Shown here: piece by piece, positions 1 to 8,483 of the stretch
Layout of the letters: every line of letters starts with the position of its first letter
Numbering within the stretch: the first letter of the stretch is position 1
Assembly: GCA_964461135.1 (NCBI GenBank)
Contig: CAYWTB010000014.1
Location: forward strand, 16,043-80,042
DNA length: 64,000 bases
Direction: 5' to 3'
Source: RQOF01 sp964461135
GTDB lineage: Bacteria; Calditrichota; Calditrichia; RBG-13-44-9
Notes under the pieces: model-generated
The model's input: the letters and a program-made list of their open reading frames with translations, nothing else
What the model was told of the DNA's origin: nothing
The model's database searches: none
Translations under genes and position numbers: made by a program

Positions 1-1249
1 CAAGTTCCAGGCAACCCAGGCCCTCGGCTTCTTCTACATCGGATACCACCAGGGAGCGTAACAGGTAAGTTGCCAGGATGTCCAGGGGCATTACTTTTTC
101 GTAGCTGCCGATGGGAACGATGGCCCGTTTTCCACCATGCAGGGCGGTCGAGAAATTGAATTTTTTATCGGGAGTAATGCTGGAGGCTAGAATCCGTTTT
201 ACCGAAAAAAGATTGGTTCCAATTCCCAGCCACCCCAGAAATTTCCGTTCACGGCCTTCCGGCAAAGCAGATATCTGCTGATGATACCGTCCCAGATAGG
301 CTAAATGACCGGCTGCGGTATGGCCGGAGAGAACCGAACCGGAAATAACCCTGTTATCTCCTTCCATCAGTTCGCCGGTGGCCAGGTCTGTCAGAGAAGC
401 TCCCTGGCGGATGCGGATTAGGCGGGGATTTTTGACTGCCGGACCGGCCAGGGACACGATGCGTTCCACATGAAGTTTTCCGGTGGAGAAAAGGATACCT
501 CCCGCAATTACATCCTGCGCGGAGATGTGCCACACGGTTTTGTGACGGCCGACCGGATCCAGAAAATGGATGTGGGTTCCGGGAAGACCGGCGGGATGCG
601 GCCCGGAAAATTCATCCACCACCAGGCGATCCAGCTGTATGGCGGGAATATTGTTACCGGGATATTTGCAGAGATACAGTTTCCCGTCTGTCAGTCTGGA
701 CAGAATGTGAAGGCCGGTGACAAAATTCTGTTTATTCACCTCGATAATTTTTTCGACCATTGGAGCCAGCGGATTAGAATCCATGGCGGTAATAAAGATA
801 GAATGCGGCGTCACTTCGGGATTAGCCACCCGTCCGAAAGGTCTGGCGCGCAAAGCGGTCCAGAGACCCGACTCAATCAGCTGATCCTGCACCTTTTCGC
901 GGCTTAGGGAATCGATTTGTTCCGGACCGTATGAAGTGTATGAGATTTCCTCGTCACCTTCCAGTTCAATGACAATGGATTCGAATTTACGTTTGTCACC
1001 ACGGTTGATCTCGACAACAGTGCCCGCGCCGGGCGCAGTGTACTGGACGCGCGGGATTTTCTTGTCGGTGAAAAGTGCCTGCCCCAGTTTGACCTTGTCG
1101 CCAACCTGAACGGCCATGGTAGGTTTCATACCTACATAATCATCGCCGAGGATGGCCACCCGTTTTGGAACATTTCCTTCGCTGATTACCTGTTGGGGCT
1201 CACCGGTGATGGGTATGTTTAATCCTTTTTTGATTTGAATGTGTCCCAT
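1..1249 (-). CDS. nqrA: Na+-translocating NADH:quinone reductase subunit A, 3' end cut by window edge
   Basis: NqrA is the cytoplasmic subunit of the six-subunit Na+-pumping NADH:ubiquinone oxidoreductase. The frame is open from an ATG at 1249 to the left edge, giving about 416 of the roughly 447 residues usual for the family. Recognisable blocks are the N-terminal MGHIQIKKGLNIPITGEP, the lipoyl/barrel-sandwich-like stretch around YTAPGAGTVVEINRGDKRK, GPHPAGLPGTHIHFLDPVG in the middle, and the C-terminal signature IGSYEKVMPLDILATYLLRS followed by EEAEGLGCLEL. The ATG is preceded by AAGGT at a short distance. NqrA is normally the first gene of nqrABCDEF, so the rest of the operon should lie to the left, outside this window. 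RnfC is the nearest alternative, but it lacks these motifs. Confidence 0.92.
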   Translation of the reverse strand, partial: MGHIQIKKGLNIPITGEPQQVISEGNVPKRVAILGDDYVGMKPTMAVQVGDKVKLGQALFTDKKIPRVQYTAPGAGTVVEINRGDKRKFESIVIELEGDEEISYTSYGPEQIDSLSREKVQDQLIESGLWTALRARPFGRVANPEVTPHSIFITAMDSNPLAPMVEKIIEVNKQNFVTGLHILSRLTDGKLYLCKYPGNNIPAIQLDRLVVDEFSGPHPAGLPGTHIHFLDPVGRHKTVWHISAQDVIAGGILFSTGKLHVERIVSLAGPAVKNPRLIRIRQGASLTDLATGELMEGDNRVISGSVLSGHTAAGHLAYLGRYHQQISALPEGRERKFLGWLGIGTNLFSVKRILASSITPDKKFNFSTALHGGKRAIVPIGSYEKVMPLDILATYLLRSLVVSDVEEAEGLGCLEL

Positions 1250-1944
1250 AGCTACCTTTTTTAATTCTGTACAAGTTTGTGATTATAATATCAAATATGT
1301 ATAAAAATATAAGGGCGAAAATTACAGTAAAATTTACAAAAAAATCAACTGTTGATTTTTTTTATAGGAAAAGTCCGGTTATTGATGAATTTTTTAATAT
1401 GTTGGTAGCGTTTAGACTGCTTGAAGTATACCTGTAATAATGTTTGAATTTCCAGTACGCACCGAATATCCAATGCGAATGCTTTTTATTACGTGAATAA
1501 CAGGGAGGCACAACGGAAGACATGAAGATAAATTTCCTATTGGATTCTTTTAAATGGCTTGATGTGTTGGCATAGAATTAATCAACTTTTTGAAACTATC
1601 TTAATAAACACCATTGACAGAGAAGTTATCAAGGGGAAGGTTCATTATTATCAAATATATGAAAAAAGGAGTTCCTGGTATCGACTGCCCGGGTTACTTG
1701 CCTGATCAATCAAATTATTTGAATTCACCTGAGCTTATCATCGGCAACATTAATATTGCTACCTCAAAATTGAAAATTGCGGCGTGCCGGTTTTCTAATG
1801 CTAACATGTAGTCATGTGGATCAACCTGAAAATTATTATTCGTGATGATATCTCGTGTCTGTTGCCGTATATCATACGACTTTGCGCCATTTAGCGTCAT
1901 TACTTTTTATGATGCGGTTGAATCTGTTGTAATCCTTCGGCACT
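1250..1944. other. Intergenic region between nqrA and the first RND operon
   Basis: This AT-rich spacer of about 700 bases contains the upstream region of nqrA (transcribed leftward) and the region downstream of the RND pump gene. Short reading frames exist on both strands, for example a 61-codon frame at 1715-1900 on the minus strand. None has a convincing ribosome binding site or a family I recognise. No clear terminator hairpin with a T-run follows the RND gene. The nqrA promoter presumably lies at about 1260-1350, but I cannot assign -35/-10 elements with confidence. Confidence 0.5.
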
Positions 1945-4900
1945 TTACATTAAAATTGCCTTGTCTCTGGTGAACAATTTATAGAGAATCGGTACAATTA
2001 GCAGGGTTAGAAAAGTAGAGGCTGCCAGCCCGCCGATGATGGTCCAGCCCATGGGAGCCCACAATGACCCTCCTCCCAGAGTGAGTGGCAATAAACCACC
2101 GATGGTGGTGGCGGTGGTGAGCAGAATCGGTACGAACCGGGTCTCCCCTGCTTCAACAATGGCCTCATAACGCCCTTTTCCTTCCGCACGTAATTTGTTG
2201 GCATAATCCACCAGAATAATTGAATTATTGACAACAATACCCACCAGGCTGGTAAATCCGACAAAAGCCGTGAAGGAAAAACTGTTACCGGTGAGCAAAA
2301 GAGCCACCACAGAACCAACAATGGCCAGCGGGATAGCTGCAAAGACGATTACCGGCTGGCTATATGAGCGGAACTGGAGAACCAGCACAGCGAAAATCGA
2401 AATTACCGCAATGAGCACAGCCCGCAGCATGCCCCCGAAGGATTCCTGGCGGCTTTCCAGTTCTCCGCCCACCAGAAACTGGTAACCGACGGGGAGTGAA
2501 ACGGCCTTAAGCCTGTCTAATACCTGCCGGGTGACCCGATCTACCGAAAACCCGGAAATGACATCCGACGTAAGGGTTACGTTGCGTTCCATGTTGTGAT
2601 GATCAATTTCCATGGGAACAGCCTGGAATTCCAGCGCCGCTAGTTGCTTCAGGGGAATTTGAGCACCGGTTACCGAGGATACAAAGATTCTGTCAAAATC
2701 GCGCATAGCAGGCTTGTGGTTAACCGGAAGGCGTACCACGATGTTATAATCTTTGCCTTCGTCATCGCGATAGCTGGATACAGGTAGACCGGCAATACTG
2801 GCCCTCACCGTCCGGTCTATGTCAGCCAGCGGAACGCCCAGAAGGCCGGCCTTTGCTCGGTGAATGTTCACGTGCAGATCTGTTTTACTGGTTCTCAGCG
2901 GATTATTAATGTTAACCGTTCCCGGTGTTTCTGAGATGATGGATTCCACAATGCAGGCAATCTGTTTCAGGCTGTCCAGGTTTTCTCCGGTTACCCGGAT
3001 GGCAATGGGAGCCTCTACCGGCGGACCCTGCTCAAACTCTTTTACATCAATTTTAGCACCGGGATAATCCTGGAATTCATGTCTCAGGTCAGCAATGACA
3101 ACTGCAAAATATACCGGTTCATATTTCTGCAATTCCACGAAAATCTGGGCATGGGTGCTTTTTTCATTTTCCGGAATTACATTGTAATAAATCTGGGGAT
3201 TCCCGTGACCGATATTGGTTGTGAAATGTTTGACTTCGGCACGGCTGGCCAGCACGGACTCCACGTACCCGGCCACTTCAGTCGTGAAATCGAGACTGGT
3301 TCCCTCGGGTGTATTAATGTTTATTATGAACTGAGGTTTTTCTGCTTTGGGAAAGAAACTGATACCCACGAAAAAGCGGAACACAACCAGGCTGAGAAGA
3401 AGGACAAATACGGATCCACCCAAAAATTTTGCAGGATTATCCAGCGCCAATCGTAACTGCTTGTGATAGAATTTTTGTATCAGGATATCAAGCCACCTTC
3501 TTACCCTGCTTTTCCTTACCTTTTCGCGTGCTTCAAGGAAACGGCTGGAGAGGTAAGGTGTGAGGGTGAGAGAGATAAATAAAGATGCCAGAAGTGTAAC
3601 CACCACCGTTACCGGCATACTGCGGATAAATTCTCCCGTCACATCCCCGATCATCATCATGGGAATAAACGCCAGAACTGTGGTGAGGGTGGAACTCACC
3701 ACCGCCCAGGCGATCTGGGATGTTCCTTTTTCGGCAGCTTCCCGGTGGCTGTATCCCATTTCAATAAAACGTGATATGTTTTCGGTAACCACGATGGCAT
3801 TATCCACCAGTAGTCCCAGGGCGATAATTAAACCGGCAATAGTCATTTGCTGGAGCCCGAAGCTTGCGATGTCAATAAAACCCACTGCGATAAGTATGGA
3901 GGTAGGAATTGCTATCATCACGATAACCGAGGCTCGCCAGCCAAGCACTAGAAACATCACCCCACCTACCAATATCAGACCCTGCAGCAGGTTCAGAAAA
4001 AATGTGCTGACGCGGCCCGAAACGCTGCGGGACTGATCAAAAGCTATTTCCATGGCCATGGAAGCGGGCAAATCCTTTTGAAAATTGTGTAACCGTTCTT
4101 GTATACCTTTCCGGACGGTGAAGATATTACTTCCCTGTTTTTGGTTCGCGGTTACGAAAACAGCCCGTCGCCCGTTATAACGGGCCAGATAGTTCTGATC
4201 TTCATAGCCGAAATCAATATCTGCAATGTCCCGCATGAATACAATTTTACCTCCGGCAGACTGAATAATGGTGTTGCGGATATCTTCCAGTGAGTTATAG
4301 GATCCACTGGTTTTGATATTAAACCGTCTGCTCCCGATGTCAATGTTTCCCCCCGGAATATTCTCATTGGCATTTTTAATAGCTCCCAAAACCCGTGTCA
4401 GGGGAATGCGGTAAAGGGCCATTTTGGCCAAATTTACCGATATGCGGATTTCCTGTTCCGGGTATGCCCAGGTTTTGACGCGTTTTACGCCAGTTACGGT
4501 CTCCAGATCTTTCTTCAGCCGTTCGGCTTCATTTGTTAATTCCCGGTAACTGGCCACATCGGAGACCAGCGCCACCTGGATGATATTCACATCAGTGATG
4601 GACCATTTACGGGTATCAAGGCTAAGAATGCCCTCCGGAAGATCATTGCGCACGCTGTTGACTTTCTGAACCACATCTGAATATTTTTCGTCGGCATCGC
4701 TGCCAGCCTCAAATTCCACTGCAATTACTGCCAGCCCATCCTGTGCATTGGAATTTAACTGCTTGATATCTTCCAGTTCGTTTACCGCCTGTTCGATGGG
4801 ATCAATTATCAATTCTTCCAGATCCACCGGATTGGCGCCTGGATAAACCACGATTACGGTAGTTCCCGGGGGGGATACCAAAGGATCCTCAGACCGGGGC

Positions 4901-4995
4901 ATGTTCAAAAATGAAATTACACCGGAGAGTAAAAAAAGAAGTATAACCATTAAGAAAAACTGATGATTCTCTAAAGCAAGCTTGGGCAATTTCAT
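1945..4995 (-). CDS. RND-family efflux pump inner-membrane transporter (AcrB/HAE1-like)
   Basis: The 1016-residue protein has the length and two-fold repeat architecture of AcrB-type proton-driven exporters: a TM segment near the N-terminus, a large periplasmic porter loop, a block of TM helices, then the same again. The porter domain shows the typical PGANPVDLEELIIDPIEQAV start and a VEFEAGSDADEKYSDVVQ block. The TM4 proton-relay region reads ALGLLVDNAIVVTEN, with a single Asp rather than the DD of AcrB, as in many HAE1-like pumps outside Proteobacteria. The second half has GIVVNNSIILVDYANKLR. The ATG at 4995 lies 55 bases downstream of the membrane fusion protein gene. It is the last gene of a TetR - TolC - MFP - RND operon. 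The substrate is unknown. A second, paralogous system lies at 29.4-35.7 kb. Confidence 0.93.
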   Translation of the reverse strand: MKLPKLALENHQFFLMVILLFLLSGVISFLNMPRSEDPLVSPPGTTVIVVYPGANPVDLEELIIDPIEQAVNELEDIKQLNSNAQDGLAVIAVEFEAGSDADEKYSDVVQKVNSVRNDLPEGILSLDTRKWSITDVNIIQVALVSDVASYRELTNEAERLKKDLETVTGVKRVKTWAYPEQEIRISVNLAKMALYRIPLTRVLGAIKNANENIPGGNIDIGSRRFNIKTSGSYNSLEDIRNTIIQSAGGKIVFMRDIADIDFGYEDQNYLARYNGRRAVFVTANQKQGSNIFTVRKGIQERLHNFQKDLPASMAMEIAFDQSRSVSGRVSTFFLNLLQGLILVGGVMFLVLGWRASVIVMIAIPTSILIAVGFIDIASFGLQQMTIAGLIIALGLLVDNAIVVTENISRFIEMGYSHREAAEKGTSQIAWAVVSSTLTTVLAFIPMMMIGDVTGEFIRSMPVTVVVTLLASLFISLTLTPYLSSRFLEAREKVRKSRVRRWLDILIQKFYHKQLRLALDNPAKFLGGSVFVLLLSLVVFRFFVGISFFPKAEKPQFIININTPEGTSLDFTTEVAGYVESVLASRAEVKHFTTNIGHGNPQIYYNVIPENEKSTHAQIFVELQKYEPVYFAVVIADLRHEFQDYPGAKIDVKEFEQGPPVEAPIAIRVTGENLDSLKQIACIVESIISETPGTVNINNPLRTSKTDLHVNIHRAKAGLLGVPLADIDRTVRASIAGLPVSSYRDDEGKDYNIVVRLPVNHKPAMRDFDRIFVSSVTGAQIPLKQLAALEFQAVPMEIDHHNMERNVTLTSDVISGFSVDRVTRQVLDRLKAVSLPVGYQFLVGGELESRQESFGGMLRAVLIAVISIFAVLVLQFRSYSQPVIVFAAIPLAIVGSVVALLLTGNSFSFTAFVGFTSLVGIVVNNSIILVDYANKLRAEGKGRYEAIVEAGETRFVPILLTTATTIGGLLPLTLGGGSLWAPMGWTIIGGLAASTFLTLLIVPILYKLFTRDKAILM

Positions 4996-5050
4996 TTGGA
5001 TTTTTCCAGATTCTATTTTTTTGGTTTGTCAAACGAGATTTGGACCGGTA

Positions 5051-6127
5051 TTAATTTGTCTGACCATTATCAGAAAACTGATCCATAATTTTTACCTTTG
5101 CGCCATCGCTTAAATAAGGAGATCCCTTAGTCACCACTTCTTTTATTCCTTCCAGTCCCTTGCGCACAGCTACGTAGTCATTGAAAATCCGGTTTATTTC
5201 TATGTCGGTTTTATGGGCGGTGCGGGTCTGTGGATTTACATAGAAGACCGTACCACGGGTTCCGTCGGCCTCAACCAGCGCTTCAATGGGTATGCGGTAG
5301 ATTTCTTCCTGTCTGGAGGGCAGGATACTTACATCGCCGACGAATCCGAAAATCAGTGTTCGGTTATGGGGAAGAAGGGTTAGCTCGACTTCATAGGTGC
5401 CGGTGTAGGGATCCGCCGCATGCCCGATTTCGGTTATGGTGGCCCTGAATATTTCAGCGGGATAGGCGTCAAAAATTATCCGGGCGCTGTCTCCCTCCTG
5501 AATGCGAACCACTTCGCGGTCCGGCAGTCCCATCCGGATAATCCAGGCACCTTCGGTGGATCCGAACACAAAGACGGGATAGCCGGAATCCACAAGTTCG
5601 TTGTTCTCGGCCAGCTGTTTGATTATCCGGCCATTGGCCGGCGCCCGGATAGAGGAATGACGAAGATTGTATTCGGCAATCTCCAGATTGGATTTGGCCA
5701 CCTTGAGGGCGGTTTCGGCGTCCTGCTTGTGCTCCAGCGTGGCCACACTGTCCCGGAACAGATTTTCCACCCTGCGGAAATCCCGCTGCGCTTTTTCATA
5801 TGCACTGCGTGCTGTCTGCACACGGGCTTTGATTTCGGATTTGTCCAATTCTGCCAGCATCTGTCCCTGCCCGACCCGGTCACCTTCCTTAACCGCCATC
5901 CTTTGAATAATACCGCCGGTTTTAAAAGATAATTTCATCTCTTCAGGAGAAGCCAGAATTCCACTGGTGTGTACCGGAAAAGAGACGGAGGTTTTGATCA
6001 CTGGCGCGGTTTTTACCGGAATTTCTTTCATGCCAGCCGGGGGGGGAGCGTTTTTCTGACAGCCGGCTGTTAACAGGATAATGCTTAGAAGGATGCTGCC
6101 AGTGAGGTTGAATATTTTAAAAGCCAT
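5051..6127 (-). CDS. RND efflux membrane fusion lipoprotein (HlyD/AcrA family)
   Basis: This is the periplasmic adaptor linking the RND pump to its TolC channel. I place the start at the ATG at 6127, with AGGAG seven bases upstream, rather than at an in-frame ATG 31 codons earlier. This start gives 358 residues and a clean lipoprotein signal ending in LLTAGC (Cys23), so the protein is likely anchored by lipidation. The order is a barrel-sandwich half (SFKTGGIIQRMAVKEGDRVGQGQML), a coiled-coil hairpin rich in Ala, Arg, Glu and Lys (about residues 85-135), the second lipoyl half (SSIRAPANGRIIKQLAENNE), then beta-barrel and membrane-proximal domains. It lies between tolC-like and RND genes on the same strand, 122 bases after the former and 55 before the latter. 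Confidence 0.92.
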   Translation of the reverse strand: MAFKIFNLTGSILLSIILLTAGCQKNAPPPAGMKEIPVKTAPVIKTSVSFPVHTSGILASPEEMKLSFKTGGIIQRMAVKEGDRVGQGQMLAELDKSEIKARVQTARSAYEKAQRDFRRVENLFRDSVATLEHKQDAETALKVAKSNLEIAEYNLRHSSIRAPANGRIIKQLAENNELVDSGYPVFVFGSTEGAWIIRMGLPDREVVRIQEGDSARIIFDAYPAEIFRATITEIGHAADPYTGTYEVELTLLPHNRTLIFGFVGDVSILPSRQEEIYRIPIEALVEADGTRGTVFYVNPQTRTAHKTDIEINRIFNDYVAVRKGLEGIKEVVTKGSPYLSDGAKVKIMDQFSDNGQTN

Positions 6128-6249
6128 GAAAAACTCCTGTGAATTAAATCGTTTTTTGTTTGGACAGTTATGTACTGATAGGAAAGTCTTTTCTGTTCGA
6201 TTTATGTTTTTTGTTCTCAAGGCCGATTAATATTGTCACCCGTTTTATG

Positions 6250-7623
6250 TTAATCCTTTTTATCAGGTAAAGGGTAATCTGCAATGACTTTTTCGAATTC
6301 GGCATTACGGATGTAAAAATCATACAGCGCGACAATGCGGTCGATATCTGCGCTGAAATAATTGTTTCGGGCATCCAGATATTCCACCTGCAGGGCCATC
6401 CCCTGCTGATATTTTTTATTGACGATGTCAAAAGACTTTTGTTCGCTGCGCAAGCGGTCCCGCGTAGACTGCAAATTTTTACCCGCTACAATGAGAGTAT
6501 GGTAAGCCTCTCTGACCTGCAACCGGATCTGATTTTCCAGTTCCAGGCTGCGCGATTCTATTTTTTTCTGATCCAGCCAGGCCTGCTGAATCCTGGCTTT
6601 ATCCTGGAAGCCATTAAACAGATTCCATTGCAGGATAGCGGACGCCATCCAGAAATCATTCCCACGGGTTAACCGGTAATTTTCGCCCTGGAAACCGTAA
6701 TCGACAGCAGCGAATATACTGGGGAGAAATGCGGACTTTTGCAACTTTACACCCTGCCGGGATGCGGCAATGCCCAGTTCCAGCTGGTGCCGCTCTTCTC
6801 TCTTTTTCAGTGCCTCCTTTTCCGCCTCTGATAAATCAGGCATATTTGCCGAAGGCAGCGAATCAATTGCGGCAACCTCAATTTGTTCTGCGGGAGGGCG
6901 ATTCAGCAGAAAGTTAAAATAAACCGCAGCAAGGTCCCGGTTTTTGTAAGCCTCGGCCTGCCGGCTGTCCAGAAAGCTGAGATCAGCCCGGGCGCGGTAA
7001 ATCAACTCGCGCGTGGCCTTATCACTTGCCACCAGTTTTTCACTCACCCGAAGATTCTCTTCCAGCAGGTCACGGGTCCGCTGTAGCAGGTTTAGGATTT
7101 CCAGGGTCTTCAGGTAATTGAAATAAGCGGTTTTGACTTCCATAACCACCTGGCGCTTGTAGGCATCGCGAGCGGCTTTTTCAATGTTTTTCAGATTATC
7201 CTTTATCTTATAATTGTAATAGATAGAGGGCTTAAACAGGGGTTGAACGGCCCGGAGTTTTGTTTCCTGTTCCTTTTCTCTCAGGAACGGGATGGGTTCT
7301 ACCAGGACATCGGTGGGAAATACATTCTGTTCCAAAAGGAAATTCAGTGCCTCATGGATTGGATTGACAAATTCTCCCACCGGAATTTCAATTTTCCGTC
7401 CTCCGCCTGCCCGTGAATAACGCGCGTCAAGCGACAGCGATGGCATAAAAAGTCCCCGGGCTTCATGCAGGGCGGACATGCTTTTCTGATAGGAAAATTC
7501 CTGTTGTTGCAGAGCCAGATTATTGTTAAGGGCAACCCGGATGTAATTATCCAGGATTGCCGGGCTGCCCGCCTGGCACAGAGCAGGAATAATGATGATA
7601 AGAAGAATAGATATCTTGTTCAT
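6250..7623 (-). CDS. TolC-family outer membrane efflux protein
   Basis: The 457-residue protein carries a signal peptide (MNKISILLIIIIPALCQAG) followed by two outer-membrane-efflux repeats rich in long amphipathic helices. Typical features are AYKRQVVMEVKTAYFNYLKT and, in the second repeat, NQIRLQVREAYHTLIVAGKN, which mark the periplasmic alpha-barrel helices. It would form the trimeric outer-membrane channel for the RND pump encoded downstream. The ATG at 7623 has GCGAGG upstream. It lies 35 bases downstream of the tetR-like gene and probably shares its transcript. Confidence 0.93.
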   Translation of the reverse strand: MNKISILLIIIIPALCQAGSPAILDNYIRVALNNNLALQQQEFSYQKSMSALHEARGLFMPSLSLDARYSRAGGGRKIEIPVGEFVNPIHEALNFLLEQNVFPTDVLVEPIPFLREKEQETKLRAVQPLFKPSIYYNYKIKDNLKNIEKAARDAYKRQVVMEVKTAYFNYLKTLEILNLLQRTRDLLEENLRVSEKLVASDKATRELIYRARADLSFLDSRQAEAYKNRDLAAVYFNFLLNRPPAEQIEVAAIDSLPSANMPDLSEAEKEALKKREERHQLELGIAASRQGVKLQKSAFLPSIFAAVDYGFQGENYRLTRGNDFWMASAILQWNLFNGFQDKARIQQAWLDQKKIESRSLELENQIRLQVREAYHTLIVAGKNLQSTRDRLRSEQKSFDIVNKKYQQGMALQVEYLDARNNYFSADIDRIVALYDFYIRNAEFEKVIADYPLPDKKD

Positions 7624-7658
7624 ATATGATAACCTCGCTTGAGTCTATCTTGAAGTGT

Positions 7659-8312
7659 TCAGCTGCCCGTATTTCCGCTACTGTGCATGGCATGGAACAT
7701 CATTTCCATAAAATCGTTCATAAGATTCTCCGCCTCAAACATCTCAAGTTCACGGATATGATCTTTCTCCCGGTCAATCAGCTGAATAATACCGGTGCTG
7801 AGGCCCTGCAGAAGAAAAGCGGTCCGGACAGGATGGAGGTCGGGCCGCATGGAGCCGTCCTCTATTCCGGCAGATACTGCATCGGCAACCACTTTCATCA
7901 CCTCTTGACCGTAGCGGTGACATTCCCTCATGAATTCCTGCTGTTCGGGATTGTCCAGCTGGGAGGTTTCATAATGAAGAATCATATGAAAATAATCCGC
8001 GTATTTTTGCGAGTAGCGGTAATAGGCTTCTCCGATCGCGCTCACTTTTTCAATTCCGGTTTTATTTTTCTGCACGGCTTCCTCAAACATGGATTTCAGA
8101 AGGGTGAGAGCACGGCAGGTGATGCCGGAGTACAGTTCCTCTTTGCTTTTAAAATAAAGATACAATGTTCCTTTGCTCAGTTCCGCATCATTTGCCACCT
8201 CGTCCATGGTGGCCAGGTTAATGCCTCTGGCAAAAAACACTTTTTCAGCGGCATCCAGGATATCATTGCGGCGCTGTTCTTTTTCACGCTCCCGTCTTTC
8301 GGTAATTCCCAT
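7659..8312 (-). CDS. TetR/AcrR-family transcriptional regulator of the first RND operon
   Basis: The protein has an N-terminal TetR helix-turn-helix (NDILDAAEKVFFARGINLATMDEVA, then AELSKGTLYLYFKSKEELY) and a divergent C-terminal ligand-binding domain. I chose the ATG at 8312 (217 residues, beginning MGITERRERE). An upstream in-frame ATG at 8360 falls inside a perfect inverted repeat that looks like the operator, and it would add 16 residues not typical of the family. The gene heads the tolC - MFP - RND operon and most likely represses it until a ligand binds. The ribosome binding site is weak. Confidence 0.88.
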   Translation of the reverse strand: MGITERREREKEQRRNDILDAAEKVFFARGINLATMDEVANDAELSKGTLYLYFKSKEELYSGITCRALTLLKSMFEEAVQKNKTGIEKVSAIGEAYYRYSQKYADYFHMILHYETSQLDNPEQQEFMRECHRYGQEVMKVVADAVSAGIEDGSMRPDLHPVRTAFLLQGLSTGIIQLIDREKDHIRELEMFEAENLMNDFMEMMFHAMHSSGNTGS

Positions 8313-8350
8313 AGTTAACCCAGTGTTAATAATATTAAACATATTATAAT

Positions 8351-8369
8351 AACTGACCATAAGTCAGTT
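8351..8369. promoter_or_regulatory. Probable TetR operator (7-base inverted repeat, 5-base spacer)
   Basis: AACTGAC - CATAA - GTCAGTT is a perfect 7-base inverted repeat about 40 bases upstream of the chosen tetR start. The octamer GACCATAA occurs within it and again about 17 bases further upstream, at about 8372-8380. The position fits autoregulation of the efflux operon. Assignment to this TetR protein is inferred from location. Confidence 0.6.
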
Positions 8370-8437
8370 GATGACCATAAATCTAATATGCAAACAGAAC
8401 GCTGTCAAGTTTTATTTTTTGCAGGAAATGCACCATG

Positions 8438-8470
8438 TTCTGGTTACGAAGCCTGGCTTCGTAACCAGAA
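8438..8470. repeat. Near-perfect 16-base palindrome just after gcvP; possible terminator or REP-like element
   Basis: TTCTGGTTACGAAGCC is followed, after a single T, by its exact reverse complement, so the whole 33-base stretch can fold into one long hairpin. It lies 14 bases beyond the gcvP stop and between two converging features (the tetR promoter and the end of gcvP). There is no T-run directly after the stem on the minus strand, so classical rho-independent termination is doubtful. A dispersed extragenic palindrome is an alternative. Confidence 0.6.
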
Positions 8471-8483
8471 GTATGGTTATCTG

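Noticed and set aside
470..907. Plus-strand frame of 145 codons.
   Set aside because: It lies antisense to nqrA, whose minus-strand frame is unbroken and matches NqrA across the whole stretch.
1715..1900. Minus-strand 61-codon frame with fairly natural composition.
   Set aside because: No ribosome binding site and no recognisable family. Too short to support as a gene.
7626..8318. Plus-strand frame of 230 codons.
   Set aside because: It is the complement of the tetR-like gene. The TetR helix-turn-helix on the minus strand is unambiguous.
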